Source: Paenibacillus segetis (GTDB lineage: Bacteria; Bacillota; Bacilli; Paenibacillales; Paenibacillaceae). Taken from it: a stretch of 64,000 nucleotides of DNA. Made by a program: the position numbers and the translations under genes. The number at the start of each line of letters is the position of its first letter. Within the stretch, counting starts at the first letter, position 1. The notes under the pieces are model-generated. The model was not told the origin of the DNA. It saw nothing but the letters and a program-made list of their open reading frames with translations, and ran no database searches. Location: contig NZ_BMFT01000001.1 in the NCBI RefSeq assembly GCF_014639155.1, positions 3,211,045-3,275,044 on the forward strand, written 5' to 3'. Below are positions 42,960 through 54,585 of this stretch, piece by piece.

Positions 42960-42977
42960 TTATTCTCACCCTCATTT

Positions 42978-43895
42978 CTAATTTGTTTGATTCAAATTAC
43001 GATAAGTAGCAGGGGTCATCCCCAGACGCTTACGAAACACAGTGTGCAGGTATGTCGCATTCGTAAACCCTTCAGATTGAGCGATTTGCTCAATTGGGAC
43101 GGGACTTTCTTCAAGTTGACGACAGACGGCTTGTAACCGGATATCCTCAAGGACCCGACTAAATGAACGATCCGGATCCATATGCTTAAATATTCGTTGT
43201 AACTGCCTAGAACTGATATTCAGCTTTTCAGCAACATTCTCCAGGGTCACGGTTGCCGAATGATTCGCTTGCATATACTGAATCGCATACTGATAGCGGT
43301 AAGTTAACATATTTCGAACCGGCGCTGCTGCTCCAACTCCGCCTGAATCATAGGCCCTAGTTACTTTTAATAAAATACTAATTACAAGATGTTTAATAGA
43401 AGTATAGTAACCCGTTAACTTACCCTCACAAGCTTCATAAGCTTCCAGAAAACACTTCATCGCCTTGTGATAATCCTGGGCAGGAACAAGTGGAAGCTCC
43501 TTCAGCTTCTGGACACATTCTTCAGCCTCAGCAGCCTCCCAAGGATCCACACCATCTCTAGGTTTTTCTACAATAGTTACATGCAGACAAAGCTCATCCA
43601 TCGCCTCTTCAGCATCAGCTTCCTGATAATGCATGACGCCAGGGCCTGTTAAATACAACATTCCCTCTGATAATGGATACATGTGATCACCAAGAATGAC
43701 CATCCCTTTTCCCCTTGGAATAAGATGAAATTCGAATTCGGCATGATTATGAAAATCAATGACTCTGCCTGGCGGGAAAGAGGTCAAATGAAACCGAAGA
43801 ACTGAAATCTCATAATGTCCCCACTGGATAGAAATATCCAACCTTTCCAGCATATCCTGTCTTTCAAACATGATCTCGAAGGGAAATTTACTCAA
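42978..43895 (-). CDS. AraC-family regulator with cupin sensor
   Basis: Regulator of 305 residues. A cupin sensor (FHNHAEFEFHLIPRGKGMVI, LYLTGPGVMHYQEADA) fills the first 130 residues; two helix-turn-helix motifs lie at the end (LENVAEKLNISSRQLQRIFK; IEQIAQSEGFTNATYLHTVF). It sits between the two Gfo/Idh genes, all leftward and closely spaced, and is the probable local activator. The direct repeats at 45007-45037 upstream of this set could be its binding site. Confidence 0.9.
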   Translation of the reverse strand: MSKFPFEIMFERQDMLERLDISIQWGHYEISVLRFHLTSFPPGRVIDFHNHAEFEFHLIPRGKGMVILGDHMYPLSEGMLYLTGPGVMHYQEADAEEAMDELCLHVTIVEKPRDGVDPWEAAEAEECVQKLKELPLVPAQDYHKAMKCFLEAYEACEGKLTGYYTSIKHLVISILLKVTRAYDSGGVGAAAPVRNMLTYRYQYAIQYMQANHSATVTLENVAEKLNISSRQLQRIFKHMDPDRSFSRVLEDIRLQAVCRQLEESPVPIEQIAQSEGFTNATYLHTVFRKRLGMTPATYRNLNQTN

Positions 43896-43923
43896 GGTGA
43901 TTCCTCCTAACAGCTGTTAGCTT

Positions 43924-44928
43924 TTAAGCGTTTAATTGTGATAACGAAATGACACGGCCCTCTTTAGCGGAACGATTCGCTGCATCCATTAAACCGGTAA
44001 GCTCAACAGCAATTTGAACATTTTCTACGGCCAACGTATCATTTTGAATATGACCCACCCATTGATGGAACGCACTTTCCCGCTTGTTATAGAGCGGCAT
44101 CTCGGTCCAAGCATTTGCTTTGTCTGCTGCTTTATTCGTTCTTAGAAGAAGCTTCTCTTCAGGTGTTCCGTATAATAAAGTCCCCTCGGTTCCATGGACC
44201 TCAATGGTAAACGGTGAATGACTATTCACAAATCCCGCTTCCACCACACCGATAGCTCCTGATTCTGTATACAAAGTTACTACGGCATTATCTTCAACTT
44301 CCTTGCCCGTTACATATCCAAAGTTAGCGCTTACAGCAGTGACTTCTTGACCTAAGAACAGCTTCGTTAAATACATCGGGTGACATCCAAGATCAATCAA
44401 CGCCCCACCTCCGCATTGTTCCAAACTGTAGAAATGCTCTGGCAACCAGCTAGCAATCGCTCCATTATGGGATAAGCGAACTCTGACATAAGTAATGTCT
44501 CCAAGCAATCCTTGGCTTAAAATATCTTGAATTGATAACGTATACCCATCATTTAAGCGAGGCAAAGAAACAGTTAATTTCACCCCATGATCAGCAACCT
44601 CAGAAATAATCTCATTAACCTCGGTCAACGTTGGGGCAATGACCTTTTCTGTGAAAATATGCTTACCCGCTTTAGCAGCGGCAACTATAACCTCTTTATG
44701 AATGTTCGTTGGAGCATCTACAATGACAGCATCTATGTCCTTTTGGGCAAGCATGTCATCCAGTGACTCATAAAAAGGAACATTTAAACTGTCTGCCGCC
44801 TTTTTTCCACGCTCCGGATTTTCGTCCCAGACCGCAGCTATTACCGTATCTTCATGCTCCTGAGCTTGCTCTGTATATTCCCATGCATGCACATGCCAAA
44901 AGCTGATTTTACCAATCCTTATGCTCAT
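43924..44928 (-). CDS. Gfo/Idh/MocA-family oxidoreductase with altered EKP motif
   Basis: Sugar oxidoreductase-like protein of 334 residues, first gene of the leftward set. The Rossmann fold is seen in IRIGKISFWHVHAWEY, VIAAVWDENPERG and AVIVDAPTNIHKEVIVAAAK, though the glycine-rich loop is atypical (no GxGxxG). The catalytic motif EKP reads EKV (HIFTEKVIAPTLTEVNEI). The later GGGALIDLGCHPMYLTKLFL keeps the Asp/His. Loss of the loop and Pro may mean changed cofactor use; catalytic Lys is kept. Confidence 0.88.
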   Translation of the reverse strand: MSIRIGKISFWHVHAWEYTEQAQEHEDTVIAAVWDENPERGKKAADSLNVPFYESLDDMLAQKDIDAVIVDAPTNIHKEVIVAAAKAGKHIFTEKVIAPTLTEVNEIISEVADHGVKLTVSLPRLNDGYTLSIQDILSQGLLGDITYVRVRLSHNGAIASWLPEHFYSLEQCGGGALIDLGCHPMYLTKLFLGQEVTAVSANFGYVTGKEVEDNAVVTLYTESGAIGVVEAGFVNSHSPFTIEVHGTEGTLLYGTPEEKLLLRTNKAADKANAWTEMPLYNKRESAFHQWVGHIQNDTLAVENVQIAVELTGLMDAANRSAKEGRVISLSQLNA

Positions 44929-45006
44929 TTGCCTGTACCTCCATTATATATTATTCTGACATCTAAGTATAAATTAACACATAATAAAGGCGTTTATTAG
45001 TAGGTA

Positions 45007-45037
45007 ATTACGACAATTAATATATAATATTACGACA
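45007..45037. promoter_or_regulatory. direct repeat ATTACGACA, 22 bp apart
   Basis: ATTACGACA occurs at 45007-45015 and 45029-45037, upstream of the leftward gene set starting at 44928. A 22-bp step is two helical turns, the usual spacing of AraC half-sites. The AraC-family protein at 42978-43895 is the nearest candidate. Confidence 0.5.
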
Positions 45038-45142
45038 TCGATTTTCATTCATACATGTATCCAAAAAAAGCCCCGTCGTCCCTCCCTATGAACACCAGAA
45101 AAGAGCGTCAGTTCTTCTTATCTCTTACTTTTCAATGAATTT

Positions 45143-46389
45143 TTACGATTTAGAATTGAGGAAGACAGCTAAATCTTGAATTTGATAGGTTCCCTCTTCC
45201 TTATTCCCGTTAAACTCACGAATCACCAGTCGGAGGGCCCTCACTTGTTCAACTTGGTCAAAAGTAACTTCACACATTTCTAAATCTTCTTTGTCATTTC
45301 TCCAATCAACATGGCCGGATGCTGCAACTTTATGCCAATCGGCAAGACCATCTTCAGATACATCAATATCCCACGCCGTTGGCCCTTGCTTTAAACCTGC
45401 CCGCGTCGTTAAAACGACGGAATCAAAGACTTGTGGTTCCATCCAATCCAAGTATATATAGTGAGGCAATGATTCTCCTGGTTTACTAATTAAAGCCGTG
45501 TTAGGATCACCATCATTAATATAACAAATGTGCGACTCTGCGTTATATAAGTCACCCCATGTAATATCGTTACCTACACCGCTTATTGCATATTGAGCGA
45601 GGTTGCCCTCTTTTCCTGCGATAGGTGTTAGTTCCTGCGGCATTCCTTCACGTTTATACACCCGGAAATAATCAACTAGATACTCCTTCGGATAAGGGAT
45701 CGAGCGATCCAGATCGCCAATCCATCCTCCATCGCCATCATTAATTTGCAGCAAAGTGACCATCGGATAGTCTGGTGACTGATCAATTTCCCAGTATAGC
45801 TCATGGTCCAAGTAAAACCTCATGCCCGATTCATCCCACTCTAACCCGTATACGTGAAAGTCCTCGGACAAATCCTCCGCGGTAGCATATGGAATATGCG
45901 CGTATTTCAATTTCGTATCACGTAAAGAGTGGAGTGTCGTATTCAACAATTTCGTATCTTTACCATTTCGAAAATATCAATTTCAGCGTTTTGCTCTTTC
46001 TGATTTTCGAATCCGATCATCCACCAAGCAGAGTTCAACCCGCTTCCCTTGGCTACCTTCGCCCGCACCTCGAAATAGCCGTATTTCGTCACGAGGTTCA
46101 TGAACGCCCGGTCATGATGGTCGATACCTAAATCATCTCCATAACGATGCAATCCATCTCGCATTCCAGTTACGATAGCAGACACACGTTGTTTGTCATT
46201 AGGTAGCTGCAACACGATACAACTATCGCGTATTTCATAGACGGCCTTGACCTCTTCTTTGTTCTTCCAATGAGATAAGCCATAAGGTGAAAACTTAGCT
46301 GGATCAAGCGTAGGCTCATCGAACTCATCTTGGAACACCAGTATCCAGCCTTCTTTATGCAATGGATCTCCCACGTCCGTCATTTTCAC
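45143..46389 (-). pseudogene. GH16 beta-glucanase with C-terminal discoidin-like domain, broken by one-base frameshift
   Basis: Two overlapping frames together make one GH16 protein of about 415 residues. The first (46389-45943) has WILVFQDEFDEP, SGLNSAWWMIGFENQ and the catalytic EIDIFE, then runs out of frame. The second (from about 45960 to 45143) goes on with LNTTLHSLRDTKLKYAHIPY, FHVYGLEWDESGMRFYLD and VDYFRVYKREG, then a galactose-binding-like domain. One missing base in ATGG(G)TAAAGAT near 45963 would restore EMGKDTKLLNTT. No signal peptide is seen. It is a recent pseudogene or a sequencing error. Confidence 0.85.
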
Positions 46390-46424
46390 TCACTCCTGAA
46401 TTTAATAAGGATATATTGCGTTAC

Positions 46425-46478
46425 TACAAGCGCTTACACAACTAGCTTTAGTTCATAGTTTACTGCGCTAGTTCATGG
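46425..46478. promoter_or_regulatory. cre-like site and direct repeat upstream of the GH16 gene
   Basis: TACAAGCGCTTACA (46425-46438) reads TGTAAGCGCTTGTA on the gene strand, one position off the CcpA cre consensus. TAGTTCATRG is repeated at 46449-46458 and 46469-46478, 20 bp apart, as AraC-type half-sites would be. Both lie 36-90 nt before the GH16 start. Confidence 0.5.
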
Positions 46479-46525
46479 AAGTATTTAGCCCAAAGTAACA
46501 CTTATGCGGCCAAAATAACCCCTAT

Positions 46526-47407
46526 TTATTCTTCTAAAGGAGAGACGATGTCTAGTGAAGATATGAGCGTTGCGTTAAACTGGCTCAAACTAATTCCCAT
46601 TCGTTTTTTAAACATGCGACTAAATGAATGCAGGTCGGTATACCCAACTCGGCTCGCAATTTCGCTAATCGTAAGATCGGTATGAATGGCTAGTTGCTTT
46701 GCTTTTTCTATGCGAATAGTGACAAGATAATCGGAAGGTGTAGCACCATAACTTCGGCGAAATTGGCGGATGATATAATTTCTACTTAATCCCGTCATTT
46801 TGCTTAATGTATCCAATCGAATCATCGAACTATAATTTTCCTTAATATAATTACAGATTTGCACCATCTTCGCATTATTTTTCGTGTTTAACTTTGGCGG
46901 TTCTTCTGTAGGACGGATAGTAGCAGATTCATATATGATTTGTAGCAATAGTCCCTGTGCTAACATACTGCTTGCAATCGTTTGCTGTTGTATGGCCTGA
47001 ATTAATTGGATTAGTTTGCCTAACAAACTTCCTTCAGCATCATTTCCAAGATAAAGGTCTTCTCCAATGATGGATTCCAGCGGAGACTGTGAAAGTCCAA
47101 AATGAAATGAAATGGTTACACCGACATAAGGGGCACTTTTGGAGGGCTGTAATGAACGAATGGCATTCGGCGGGATCAAATAGATATCCCCTTTTTTTAT
47201 CTCATATTTGACGCCATCAACGATATTTTCGGCCATTCCATCCACACCATATAACAACTGATATTGCATGATCTCCTGCTCCGTCATAAACCAACCCGCT
47301 GGAGGCTTGTACATATGTGCAAGTGTAATGTACGGCGGATGATAGAATTGATCCTGTAATAAGGGAAGAGTCTCTTCAGGACTAAGGACAGGGAGTTTAT
47401 CGAGCAT
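46526..47407 (-). CDS. AraC-family transcriptional regulator
   Basis: Regulator of 293 residues from ATG 47407, which has AAAGGTGG 6 nt upstream; the frame extends seven codons further. The sensor half (MQYQLLYGVDGMAENIVDGV, KKGDIYLIPPNAIRSLQP) is cupin-like, the end has two helix-turn-helix motifs (LDTLSKMTGLSRNYIIRQFR; ISEIASRVGYTDLHSFSRMF). It lies between the GH16 gene and another AraC gene, 25 nt downstream of the latter, so the two may be co-transcribed. Confidence 0.9.
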   Translation of the reverse strand: MLDKLPVLSPEETLPLLQDQFYHPPYITLAHMYKPPAGWFMTEQEIMQYQLLYGVDGMAENIVDGVKYEIKKGDIYLIPPNAIRSLQPSKSAPYVGVTISFHFGLSQSPLESIIGEDLYLGNDAEGSLLGKLIQLIQAIQQQTIASSMLAQGLLLQIIYESATIRPTEEPPKLNTKNNAKMVQICNYIKENYSSMIRLDTLSKMTGLSRNYIIRQFRRSYGATPSDYLVTIRIEKAKQLAIHTDLTISEIASRVGYTDLHSFSRMFKKRMGISLSQFNATLISSLDIVSPLEE

Positions 47408-47432
47408 CTCGAACCACCTTTTCCGCAAAATA

Positions 47433-48257
47433 TTATTTCAATCCATGTAATTGTTTGAATTGTTCCGGTGACATTCCGGTGTATCGCTTGAATTGCGCAC
47501 TGAAATAACTAGGATGGTCAAAACCTACCATTTGTCCAATCTCTTGTATCCTTTTTCCTGACTCTCTAAACAGGAGCGCTTTGCTCAGATTGATTCGTTC
47601 TTGATTTACATACATCATAGGCCGCATGTTTAAGGTCTTTTTGAATAGCAGACATAAATACTGTGGTGTTATCATCGCGGTGTCCGCAAGCTCTTGCAAT
47701 GTAAGAGGTTCATGAAGGTGTTCTTCAATATACCTAAGAACAGGTGCAAGCCGATCCAGTTGGCGATCCATTGTACCTGCACCAACTAATTGCTGACTTA
47801 GATCAAGCAAGAAGGAATACAGCAATTTAGAGAACTCCAGCTCTAGCGATTCCTGTCTAGATTCAGCAATGACCAACATCGCCCACAGCTTGGAGAGTAG
47901 AGTTTCTCCATTCACTTGCCTTACACCTGAATCGTGGATACCACCGTAAGTAAGCATACGCTCTGCTTCACGCCCATTAAAAGACACCCACACCAATTCC
48001 CAAGGAGCCTTGAGTGGTCTATAGGAATGGGGTACACCAGGGAATAGAACAAAAGCATATCCAGGACCAACCCTCATATGTCTGCCATCAACGAATAACT
48101 CCCCTTCGCCACTGATCACTTGATGATATTGAAAATCAGGGAATCCTTCACTTCGCTCCATTTCATCTTGATGATCCCAATACCCTGCAGTTGTTACATA
48201 CACAGGTAACTGCGTCGTCCGCTCGTCAACCTTGCCAAAAATAATTTTACTATCCAT
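47433..48257 (-). CDS. AraC-family transcriptional regulator divergent from lacZ
   Basis: Regulator of 274 residues. A cupin sensor is shown by FQYHQVISGEGELFVDGRHM and GYAFVLFPGVPHSYRPLKAP, two helix-turn-helix motifs by LQELADTAMITPQYLCLLFK and IQEIGQMVGFDHPSYFSAQF. It is divergent from the beta-galactosidase gene with 116 bp between, which contains an inverted repeat; activation of lacZ by this protein is a reasonable inference. Confidence 0.92.
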   Translation of the reverse strand: MDSKIIFGKVDERTTQLPVYVTTAGYWDHQDEMERSEGFPDFQYHQVISGEGELFVDGRHMRVGPGYAFVLFPGVPHSYRPLKAPWELVWVSFNGREAERMLTYGGIHDSGVRQVNGETLLSKLWAMLVIAESRQESLELEFSKLLYSFLLDLSQQLVGAGTMDRQLDRLAPVLRYIEEHLHEPLTLQELADTAMITPQYLCLLFKKTLNMRPMMYVNQERINLSKALLFRESGKRIQEIGQMVGFDHPSYFSAQFKRYTGMSPEQFKQLHGLK

Positions 48258-48324
48258 GGGAACTCCGTTTCATATTGTGATAGTGAGTTGAAAATCATTG
48301 CATTTATTTAATAAATTTAGGCAT

Positions 48325-51493
<3,169 letters not shown>

Positions 51494-51530
51494 CAGCTAG
51501 ATGAAAGAACAACTACAAGTTAAGTGAACT

Positions 51531-51581
51531 ATGACCCGTAAGATGGAAACTTTGAAAAAAAGTGATCCCCTTACGGGTCAT
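51531..51581 (+). terminator. terminator after lacZ
   Basis: ATGACCCGTAAG pairs exactly with CTTACGGGTCAT (12 bp) around a 27-nt loop, followed by TTATGTGTT. Confidence 0.75.
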
Positions 51582-51604
51582 TTATGTGTTGACATGACAA
51601 AAAG

Positions 51605-51625
51605 AGAACCGCTCGAGAGCGATTC
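51605..51625 (-). terminator. terminator after the MalT-like gene
   Basis: On the minus strand GAATCGCT-ctcg-AGCGGTTC is followed by TCTTTTTG, 17 nt after the stop codon. Confidence 0.75.
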
Positions 51626-51641
51626 CCTTTATTTCCTGAAC

Positions 51642-54278
51642 TTATTCCGTTAATAACTCTTTCATTCTTGCTACAGCTTGGACACGACTATTCACCTCTA
51701 GTTTCTGATAAAGGTTATGTACATAGCGTTTGACCGTCCCTGGAGCAATAAAGAGTTGTTCGGCAATTTCACTGTTCGATCGTCCTTCCGTGATCAAGAG
51801 CATAATCTGCTTCTCCCGTTCGGTCAAAGAAACCAAAGCTGTATTGTCATCATTCCGACCAGCCGCTCGCTTCTGTCTTAGACTCGAAGTAGTCAAGCTG
51901 AACGCTTGAAGCAGACGTTCTACATAGATGCTCAATACTTCCTCATCTAATTGCTTCTCCTTCAACCACCAGCTTAACAACCGTAGCAGTGGTTTGCCTT
52001 CGTCTAGGAAAATACGAATATATCCTTCTGGCTCCGCTAGCTTTAAAGCCTGATCTATTCGTTCAACTGCGAGCGAATGCTGCCTAAGGGCATAATGAGA
52101 CAGTCCAATCAGGAGTAGAATTTCGATCTGGCTCCCTAGACGATCCGTCCGCTTGGCTTCGTTTAATAGCACGGTTAACCACCGAATAGCTTCTTCTTCC
52201 TGATGATTAGCCATTAGGACACGCGCGAGTGTCACATGTTCGTACTCTCTTTGCACGCTACTTTTGTCTTGTACCTGTAGATGACGTAAGCGAATCCACT
52301 CTAGACCTGCCTCCACATCTCCTCTTGTCAGCTTGATCCGAATAAGCCTCGCCTCAAGTAACAACTGCCAATACGGCGAATGAATAGCCTCCATTTCACT
52401 TATGGCCCCTGTTATCGTCTGCTCTGCTTCCAATAGATGACCTTCAGCCTGATAGATCTTGGATTGCAGTATGTACCCTGGAGTTATCACACCCAGATTA
52501 GGCTCGATAACATTTGCAGACAAACATTGATCCAGTGCGATCCTCGCTTCATCTAACCGATTCCATTCGTAATTCAAATCAGCTAGAAACACAAACCCAT
52601 GTCCTTGCAACGTAGCGTGGATGATAGCTCTTCGTTCTTCGGAAGTTGAGACCAGTGAGATCAAATGAGCCATTTTCTTCAATCTACCGCCAAACCCAAT
52701 CGGTCCGCGATACAGCAGTGCTTCACCTAAATTAACAACATGTACAATCGAAGGAAACCGCAATAATCCCTCTCGGTTGACATCCAGTGCTTGGATAAAC
52801 GAATCTACATTCCCCTGGTAGAAATCGAGCGATGCACCATATAGCCCCATCCGCATCTGGACTTCCGTCCTTACCTCGGGAGCAAAACTAGATGCCTCCA
52901 CAGTAAGGATCTGTTCAACACGTTCTAGGAAACGTCTAGCATCTGTAATATGACCCGACCTTGCCATGGCTCCCGCCTGAAAATAAAATAAATCAGGACG
53001 ACGAATAATGTTCACCAGCGGAGTCTGTTCCAGCCATAGCTTAAGCCTCAACTCTTCTCCTTGTGTGATAATCGCAGAGAAATTCTGTTCCATCATTTGC
53101 GCCGCTATATCATGGTCACCGCTATTTAGCGCATGTTGGATCGCTTCTATAAACAATCCTTGGCTCTCATACCATCGGTAGGCTCTACGATGCAGTTCAG
53201 AGATTTCCTCAGCGTTACATTTATGTTGTAATCGTTCCCTCAGCATATCAGCAAAAAGATGATGATACCGATACCAGACCCGGTTATCATCCAGTGGTAT
53301 GAGAAACATTTGAGCGCTCTCAAGCGTATGAACTAATTCAGCTGAATGAGGGTTCCCTGTAACTGCTTCAGCAAGCAACGCACTGAACCGATCCAATATA
53401 GATGTTTGCAATAATAAAGACTGAAGTTGTTCTGATTGCCTTAGCAGCACTTCATCCATTAAGTAGTCAAGCACATAGCGATGATTACCAGCGAACGACT
53501 CTATAAAGGAGGAATGATCACTTCTCCCCGACATGGATAGGAAAGCAAGGATCAGACCTGCTGCCCATCCTTCCGTCTTCTCTTCCAATAAGATAAGATC
53601 TTCCGAAGAGAGCACGTGACCCAGCGACTTGTGTTCTAGTGATTTAATCTCATTCCTTGTGAACCGTAAATCTAAGCTATCTAGCTGCATCAATTGCGAA
53701 CGAACTCTTAAGCGTGATAATGGATAAGAAGCAGGAGGAAGATTTCTGCTCATCAAGATCAGATGAAGATGAGGAGGGAGATGTTCAAGAAGAAAGCAAA
53801 TACTATCATGAATATCTGGATTCTCAATCACATGATAATCGTCTAGCACGAGAACCAGTTCATGCGATAGTTGATTCAATTCGTGCAACATAAATGAAAC
53901 CATCGCTTCCACAGATGCGCCGCGGGAGGATTGATAAAAATAATCTGCCCTTCTTATAAAACCAGGTGAACACTTATCAACCGCAGCTACTATATAAGTC
54001 CAGAATCGATTGAAATCATTATCTACGGATTCCAAGGAAACCCAGCATGTTTTGATATTACACTGTGTAACCCAGCTACTAACAAGCGTTGTCTTGCCAG
54101 ATCCCGCTGGAGCTGTAACGAGTATCAGCCTGTATCTCACACTCTCATTAAGCTGCTCCATTAACCGTGCCCTTGGCACATAATGACTGCTAACCGATGG
54201 AATTGAAATTTTGGAAGCTAACATGGGTGGTCTCATATGAATAACTTTATCCATATATAATTGTCGATTATTATCCAT
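51642..54278 (-). CDS. MalT-like LuxR-family ATP-dependent regulator (LAL type)
   Basis: Large regulator of 878 residues. An N-terminal STAND NTPase (YRLILVTAPAGSGKTTLVSS Walker A near residue 55; ELVLVLDDYHVIENPDI Walker B) is followed by a helical TPR-like sensor of about 450 residues and a C-terminal LuxR helix-turn-helix (LTEREKQIMLLITEGRSNSE, APGTVKRYVHNLYQKLEVNS). MalT of Escherichia coli has the same plan and binds maltotriose with ATP. The signal here is unknown. It stands alone, convergent with lacZ. No ribosome-binding site stronger than AGG 7 nt upstream is seen. Confidence 0.9.
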   Translation of the reverse strand: MDNNRQLYMDKVIHMRPPMLASKISIPSVSSHYVPRARLMEQLNESVRYRLILVTAPAGSGKTTLVSSWVTQCNIKTCWVSLESVDNDFNRFWTYIVAAVDKCSPGFIRRADYFYQSSRGASVEAMVSFMLHELNQLSHELVLVLDDYHVIENPDIHDSICFLLEHLPPHLHLILMSRNLPPASYPLSRLRVRSQLMQLDSLDLRFTRNEIKSLEHKSLGHVLSSEDLILLEEKTEGWAAGLILAFLSMSGRSDHSSFIESFAGNHRYVLDYLMDEVLLRQSEQLQSLLLQTSILDRFSALLAEAVTGNPHSAELVHTLESAQMFLIPLDDNRVWYRYHHLFADMLRERLQHKCNAEEISELHRRAYRWYESQGLFIEAIQHALNSGDHDIAAQMMEQNFSAIITQGEELRLKLWLEQTPLVNIIRRPDLFYFQAGAMARSGHITDARRFLERVEQILTVEASSFAPEVRTEVQMRMGLYGASLDFYQGNVDSFIQALDVNREGLLRFPSIVHVVNLGEALLYRGPIGFGGRLKKMAHLISLVSTSEERRAIIHATLQGHGFVFLADLNYEWNRLDEARIALDQCLSANVIEPNLGVITPGYILQSKIYQAEGHLLEAEQTITGAISEMEAIHSPYWQLLLEARLIRIKLTRGDVEAGLEWIRLRHLQVQDKSSVQREYEHVTLARVLMANHQEEEAIRWLTVLLNEAKRTDRLGSQIEILLLIGLSHYALRQHSLAVERIDQALKLAEPEGYIRIFLDEGKPLLRLLSWWLKEKQLDEEVLSIYVERLLQAFSLTTSSLRQKRAAGRNDDNTALVSLTEREKQIMLLITEGRSNSEIAEQLFIAPGTVKRYVHNLYQKLEVNSRVQAVARMKELLTE

Positions 54279-54465
54279 AAACTAACCTACTTTCCATGAA
54301 AAAAGGCACATCTCTAAGATTAATTCGACAATTATCGCTAAACCCCTTTTGAGTTGTCCTATTTTTTCGATAGTTATATTTCATATCCAATATCAGAAAC
54401 AGACGTTTAAACTGATATCCATTGACTGGACAGTTCGCCAAAAAGGTGTTTAGGGAAGACAAAAA

Positions 54466-54492
54466 ATGACTCCTGTAAAGTACAGGAATCAT
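54466..54492 (-). terminator. terminator of the gldA-dhaKL operon
   Basis: ATGACTCCTGTA and TACAGGAATCAT form a 12-bp stem with one mismatch and a 3-nt loop; six T residues follow on the minus strand. The rest of the 307-bp gap 54279-54585 shows no gene. Confidence 0.85.
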
Positions 54493-54585
54493 TACAATGA
54501 GTGAGCCTTTGGTCTCAAATACTTGACACGCTGAATATCGGTTTTCCCAGCATTTGAGGCAAGATTCTCTAATTTATTTACTTGC

